Assembly (NCBI GenBank): GCA_039182965.1
Contig: JBCDBW010000001.1
Span: 42,243-106,242, forward strand
Length of the DNA stretch: 64,000 nt
Direction: 5' to 3'
Origin: JBCDBW01 sp039182965
GTDB taxonomy: Bacteria; Verrucomicrobiota; Verrucomicrobiia; Verrucomicrobiales; DEV007
Positions 60,004 through 64,000 of this stretch are shown here, one piece after another (within the stretch, counting starts at the first letter, position 1; each line of letters starts with the position of its first letter). The translations under genes and the position numbers were made by a program. The notes under the pieces were generated by a model. That model was not told where the DNA came from. It made no database searches and saw only the letters and a program-made list of their open reading frames with translations.

Positions 60004-61580
60004 GCGGAGAAGAAAAGCGGGCGGTTGGGATCGGAAGCGACCAGGCGATCCAGGAGCCTCCAACGACCATCCCTGGGATTCTTCGGAAGCTGGGACCGGG
60101 ACTGATTTTAGCGGGGTCGATTGTTGGTTCGGGCGAGCTGATTGCGACGACCGCAGCGGGTGCGGAGGCTGGATTTGTGCTGCTTTGGCTGATTATTCTT
60201 GGGTGCGTTATCAAGGTATTCACCCAGATTGAATTGGCTAAGTATGCGATCAGTTCGGGTGAGACGACGCTTCGTGCGCTGAATGCGATTCCTCCGGTGG
60301 CGGCGATTTCATTGGGTGGGCGTCGTTTAAGGGCGAACCTCTTTGTTGTGTTTTGGTTGGTGATGTTTTTAACGGGGCTTGCGCAACTCGGAGGGATTGT
60401 GGGGGGTGTGGGGCAAGCGATGTCTATCAGCGTTCCTTTGACGGCCGAGGGTCGGGCATACAACGAAACGGTAGGAGAGAAAGTTCAGCTTGAAGCGAAA
60501 ATTGCGGAACTGGAGGAAGCGGAAGCAGACGGCGACGTGACGAATCTTGAGGAGACACGCGAGGCGGCACAGGCGGCGATTGACCGCGTTTCATTGTTGC
60601 CGGCGACCGCCGACGACAAGTGGTGGGCAGGGATCATTGGGTTGGTGACCATTGTCTTGCTGGTGCGGGGCGGATTTCGCTTCATTGAAACGTTTTGCAC
60701 CGTGTTAGTCGGCGCGTTTACTTTGGTGACCATCGGCAATTTGATTGCTTTACAGAGTTACGATGCGTGGGCAGTTTCATGGGCGGAGATTCGATCAGGA
60801 TTGAGTTTTCAGTTGCCGATGGATGAGGGGGCGATGAGCGGAGCTGCCTTGGGTACGGCTCTGGCGGCCTTTGGAATTATTGGGGTGGGTGCTGCGGAGT
60901 TGGTGGGATATCCATATTGGTGTTTAGAAAAAGGCTATGGTGCATGGATAGGGCCACGTGACGGCGGGGAGGCATGGCTGCGGCGAGCGCGGGGATGGCT
61001 GCGAGTATTGAAGTGGGATGCTTGGTGCTCGATGGTCATTTACACGTTCAGCACGGTATCTTTTTACCTTTTGGGGGCCGCAATCTTGGGCAGGACGGGA
61101 TTACGCGCGGAAGGAACGGAAATGATTCGCACATTAGCCGTCATGTATGAGCCGGTATTTGGGCGAGCGGCGCAGCTCGTATTTCTTATTGGCGCTTTTG
61201 CAGTTTTGTTCTCGACCTTTTTTGTCGCGAATGCCCAAAAGGCCCGCCTAATGACTGATGTCGGAGACGTATTTGGAGTGGTAAAGATGACTCCCTCTCG
61301 GCGGCGTCAAGGCATCAAGCTATTTAGCATCATTTTCCCGACCTTATGCGTCGTCATTTACATTCTGATTCCCAGGCCGGGGGAGCTTGTCAAAGTTTCG
61401 GGGGTGATGCAGGCGTTGCTCCTTCCACTTTTGGGTTTTGCGGCGTTGTATTACCGGTATCGCCGAACAGACAAACGGCTACTGGGAGGCGGCCTTTGGG
61501 ATGCGATGCTTTGGCTTTCTTTCCTCTGTTTCACGGTGATCGGCCTCTATCTTGCGTGGAGCAAGATTAGTGCGTGGTAA
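60000..61580 (+). CDS. Divergent Nramp-like transporter without metal motifs
   Basis: This 526-residue membrane protein has about 11 helices aligning with the Nramp fold: TM1 reads GPGLILAGSIVGSGELIATTAAGAEAGF. The canonical DPGN there is GSGE, and the TM6 MPH region is replaced (GIIGVGAAELVGYPYWC), so ordinary Mn/Fe transport is unlikely. A hydrophilic, coiled-coil-like insert at residues 148-207 (VQLEAKIAELEEAEADGDV) splits TM4 and TM5. The start overlaps the sulfatase stop by 4 bp, so it may carry a substrate or product of that enzyme, such as an organic or inorganic anion. The transported molecule is unknown. Confidence 0.72.
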   Translation: MSGEEKRAVGIGSDQAIQEPPTTIPGILRKLGPGLILAGSIVGSGELIATTAAGAEAGFVLLWLIILGCVIKVFTQIELAKYAISSGETTLRALNAIPPVAAISLGGRRLRANLFVVFWLVMFLTGLAQLGGIVGGVGQAMSISVPLTAEGRAYNETVGEKVQLEAKIAELEEAEADGDVTNLEETREAAQAAIDRVSLLPATADDKWWAGIIGLVTIVLLVRGGFRFIETFCTVLVGAFTLVTIGNLIALQSYDAWAVSWAEIRSGLSFQLPMDEGAMSGAALGTALAAFGIIGVGAAELVGYPYWCLEKGYGAWIGPRDGGEAWLRRARGWLRVLKWDAWCSMVIYTFSTVSFYLLGAAILGRTGLRAEGTEMIRTLAVMYEPVFGRAAQLVFLIGAFAVLFSTFFVANAQKARLMTDVGDVFGVVKMTPSRRRQGIKLFSIIFPTLCVVIYILIPRPGELVKVSGVMQALLLPLLGFAALYYRYRRTDKRLLGGGLWDAMLWLSFLCFTVIGLYLAWSKISAW

Positions 61581-61600
61581 CTTCGATATGCAATATTATC

Positions 61601-63757
61601 CTATCGCTTCTCAAAGTATTTCTCCAGGAGGTATGACTCGATTTTGTTGCAATCAGACATTGAGAGCGTGGTGTCGTAGATCAAAAGTTCCGCAATGAGA
61701 CCCGCGAATAGGTTTGCGTTTCCTTCGACTTGCTTGGTTCCCAAGAAACCACCGAGCTTGAAGCGTTCGAACTCATATGGAAGTAGTGTTAGGGTCCGAT
61801 CTCCTGTGCCACGGAGCTCGCCGTCGGGTGTGCGGATTCGGAGCCGATGGGATTCGTCATTTGGATTGCATGAATAGCAGAGGATGACAAAAGTCGACAG
61901 GTCGATATCAAGTTTCGCAGTATTCTGGTTTTTTGGTGAAGCCGGCCAGAACGCCCGGCGGAAGTCTTGAGTTTCCTCGATGCGAAATAGCCCTTGACGT
62001 TGAGTCGAGTCCATCGCCATCAGCCGGTCTCGGGGACGATCTTCGTAGGTCCGGTAAACGATGAGGAAAGAGAAATTGCCGTTGCTGAAAGAACCTTGTG
62101 TGGGATCAGCTCCGGCCAAGCCGGAAGCCGTCATAGCGAGGAGGTCGCCAGCGTCGAAATTGAGGACGGGAACAGTTTCCTTCAGGCCGTTGCCACTGGC
62201 GGAAGTCAGGACCGGAGACCGATTTTCATCTGGCGCGGGGCGGTAGAAGTTGTTGCTGCCCGCATTCGGAGAGAGGTCACCCCACAATCGGATAAGGTCG
62301 CCGTTTTCCGAAATCGTTTTCCCTTTGTCGGTGTAGCACTCAAATCCTGCAATGTAGTGGCCCACCAAGTTGGATTGTTTCGGGAGCAGCGGAAGGACGG
62401 GGATGTCCGGTTTCGGCTCATCATTCTGGGACTTGCCCACAGAAGTCGGAGTTGTTTTTTTCTTTTTGTGGGTTGCGGGATCAACGGAGGACTTTGCCTT
62501 TGGTTGGGGTGAAGAACCCGAGGAAGACGCCGCATTGATCAGGGCCGCCGCTCCGCCCAGTAGGACAACGATACCGGCGGTGATGAGAGCGGCTTGTTTT
62601 ACGATTTGAGATCGGGCTGGCGAGGCACTTCGAGTGTGGGAGGTCTGGTGCAGAGCGCTTGATGGGGTGGCTCCCGCCTGAAAACGCTTCGTGTCTGTCG
62701 GAAGGTGCCCTGTTTTGAGACGGGCCGTGTTGAGCGGGGCGGTCACGGCGCGCTGGCCAGTTGTATCAAAGTCTTCAGCGGGGAGGATTCGAGTTACCGT
62801 GGCGGGATGACTTGAGTTGGCCTCGGGAGGGGGAATACTCGGACGGTCTTTGAGGCCTCTGAATTCTTCGAGAGCAGCGAGCGCCGTAGCGGGGCGATCC
62901 TCAGGATCGCGGCTAATTAGGCGCATTACCCAGTCTGCGTATGCTTGTGGCACGTCAGGACGGATTTGGTGAAGCGGAGTGACGACATGGTTGAGGTGGC
63001 TGTTCATGATCGCTGGAGGCGTATCGCCCCTGAAGGCATAGTCTTGGGCGAGCGAAAAATAAAGGACACAGCCGAGCGAGTAGAGGTCGACGCGGACATC
63101 AAGAGGGCGGCGTTCGAATTGCTCTGGCGCCATGTAGTGGACGGACCCGAGAATATTCTCGTTTTGATCGAGCGTTTGAAGGCTTGGCGTGACGCTGAAT
63201 TTCGCGAGCCCGAAGTCGAGAATTTTAAGCTGAAATTTCCCGGTGGAATGCCAGGAAACCATGATATTTTTTGGTTTGATATCCCGGTGCAAGAGATTGT
63301 GATCGTGTGCGGCGATCAATCCGTCGAGAGCTTGCTCGGCAATAGCGACAAAGTCGTCAAATGGGAGCGCGGCATGCCGGACGATTTTGTCTAGGGTTTT
63401 GCCCTTGATCAGCTCCATGACTACAAAGACTCCGTCCTCGTCTTCGTCGGCATCGTACACCGTGACGATATGGGGATTGGAGAGGGCGGAGAGTGTTGAG
63501 GCTTCCCTTTTGAGGTCAGCGGTGGCGGCCTTATTTTGGGCGCTATCATCAAGATGAAGCAATCGCTTAATCGCCACATCGCGATCCAGTCGGATGTCAC
63601 GGGCTTTATAGACAGCGCCGATACCCCCTTGACCGATTTTCTTGACTATTTCGTAGCGTTCTTCGCTCACCAGTAGTTGGGATTTTGCGATGGGGGGGGC
63701 GGCACCAGAAGACCAAGTCGGGTCCGAGCCGACTACTAAGTTACCCGAGAATTCCAA
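61601..63757 (-). CDS. Membrane Ser/Thr protein kinase with LamG-like ectodomain
   Basis: This 718-residue Hanks-type kinase has an N-terminal catalytic domain with GQGGIGAVY, VAIK (Lys64), HRDIKPKN (Asp159), DFG (Asp181) and APEQFERRPLDVRVDLYSLGC. A Ser/Pro-rich linker follows, then a transmembrane helix (ALITAGIVVLLGGAAALINAA). The C-terminal 230 residues outside the membrane form a jelly-roll-like LamG/concanavalin domain, with NGNFSFLIVYRTYE near its middle and LFAGLIAELLIYD near its end. It probably senses an extracellular ligand and phosphorylates cytoplasmic targets. A very small gene precedes it on the same strand. Confidence 0.85.
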   Translation of the reverse strand: MEFSGNLVVGSDPTWSSGAAPPIAKSQLLVSEERYEIVKKIGQGGIGAVYKARDIRLDRDVAIKRLLHLDDSAQNKAATADLKREASTLSALSNPHIVTVYDADEDEDGVFVVMELIKGKTLDKIVRHAALPFDDFVAIAEQALDGLIAAHDHNLLHRDIKPKNIMVSWHSTGKFQLKILDFGLAKFSVTPSLQTLDQNENILGSVHYMAPEQFERRPLDVRVDLYSLGCVLYFSLAQDYAFRGDTPPAIMNSHLNHVVTPLHQIRPDVPQAYADWVMRLISRDPEDRPATALAALEEFRGLKDRPSIPPPEANSSHPATVTRILPAEDFDTTGQRAVTAPLNTARLKTGHLPTDTKRFQAGATPSSALHQTSHTRSASPARSQIVKQAALITAGIVVLLGGAAALINAASSSGSSPQPKAKSSVDPATHKKKKTTPTSVGKSQNDEPKPDIPVLPLLPKQSNLVGHYIAGFECYTDKGKTISENGDLIRLWGDLSPNAGSNNFYRPAPDENRSPVLTSASGNGLKETVPVLNFDAGDLLAMTASGLAGADPTQGSFSNGNFSFLIVYRTYEDRPRDRLMAMDSTQRQGLFRIEETQDFRRAFWPASPKNQNTAKLDIDLSTFVILCYSCNPNDESHRLRIRTPDGELRGTGDRTLTLLPYEFERFKLGGFLGTKQVEGNANLFAGLIAELLIYDTTLSMSDCNKIESYLLEKYFEKR

Positions 63758-63790
63758 GATTGGAAGCGCCGATCGCTATAGTATGAAGAA

Positions 63791-63985
63791 TCAGGGCTGT
63801 ATTGTTGGGGATGGTTTTGGCGGCGGCTGATTTTCCTGAAGCCTCATGATCTCCTGATGAATATTGAGGACTTTCCGCGACGATTTGAAGAATTCGTCGA
63901 GCTCCTGAACGTTTGCTTTCTTCTTTGAAATGAGGCTTTGGAGGTTCGCGAGATATTTGTCTGTATTGAGTCTAACTTCTGACAT
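63791..63985 (-). CDS. Short helical protein, unknown
   Basis: The product has 64 residues: a helical, charged core (KYLANLQSLISKKKANVQEL) and a Pro-rich tail (QPPPKPSPTIQP). No signal or motif. It ends 33 bp before the kinase start on the same strand, so the two may be cotranscribed. It is close to the window edge and upstream context is missing. Confidence 0.45.
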   Translation of the reverse strand: MSEVRLNTDKYLANLQSLISKKKANVQELDEFFKSSRKVLNIHQEIMRLQENQPPPKPSPTIQP

Positions 63986-64000
63986 TTGCTGTTGGGCGCG

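Overview
This window is a contiguous stretch of bacterial chromosome, moderately high in GC, with long single-strand runs of housekeeping genes. The gene content points to a Verrucomicrobiota bacterium, most likely in or near the class Opitutia. That assignment is an inference from: a PEP-CTERM surface protein, a PEP-CTERM-type CAAX-protease homologue, an SHD1-like domain on a secreted metallopeptidase, paired PQQ-like beta-propeller proteins, an excisionase-type HTH fused to a receiver domain, a Ser/Thr kinase with a LamG-like ectodomain, and a sulfatase next to a divergent Nramp-like transporter. No rRNA, tRNA, CRISPR array, insertion sequence or prophage was recognised.

Layout. 0-8 kb: the 3' end of guaB, then guaA; a Nudix hydrolase; a type II pseudopilin-like protein; a sensor kinase/response regulator pair with a small lipoprotein; and avtA. 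8-18 kb: two exported PQQ-like propeller proteins, then a five-gene run made of a tiny membrane protein, a sodium:solute symporter, an adenylate-forming enzyme, an aldehyde dehydrogenase and an iron-type alcohol dehydrogenase. The run looks like import of a carboxylate (or alcohol) plus interconversion of acid, aldehyde and alcohol. 18-25 kb: a four-CxxC protein, a PEP-CTERM protein with recent internal repeats, an SHD1-metallopeptidase, a D,D-carboxypeptidase-like lipoprotein, an Lrp-type regulator coupled to an aminotransferase, a nucleotidyltransferase and a CAAX-protease homologue. 25-31.6 kb: nadE-hisC-mnmE on the plus strand, then rpoA-rplQ on the minus strand, detached from the S13/S11/S4 genes. 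31.8-39.2 kb (minus strand): a Fe(III)-type ABC importer and two glycosyltransferases.

39.2-41 kb holds the most striking element. cimA (citramalate synthase, first step of isoleucine synthesis from pyruvate) is preceded by a promoter, a 14-codon leader peptide with five isoleucine codons, and mutually exclusive antiterminator and terminator hairpins ending in eight T. This is the textbook layout of ribosome-mediated transcription attenuation, applied here to cimA. Next come an M23 peptidase and uppP, then about 1 kb with two translationally coupled genes broken by three single-base indels. 43.8-48.6 kb is an accessory-looking patch with fragments, an HTH-receiver protein, a glycerophosphodiesterase coupled to a HEATH-motif putative metallopeptidase, and small unknowns. 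48.6-55.7 kb (minus strand) has gatA/gatC, two coiled-coil tail-anchored membrane proteins, an ABC-2-type permease, an RlmI-like methyltransferase and kamA. 55.7-64 kb has a SufR-like regulator that lacks the cysteine cluster, a PhoD-type phosphatase, the sulfatase/Nramp-like pair, and the kinase with a LamG-like ectodomain.
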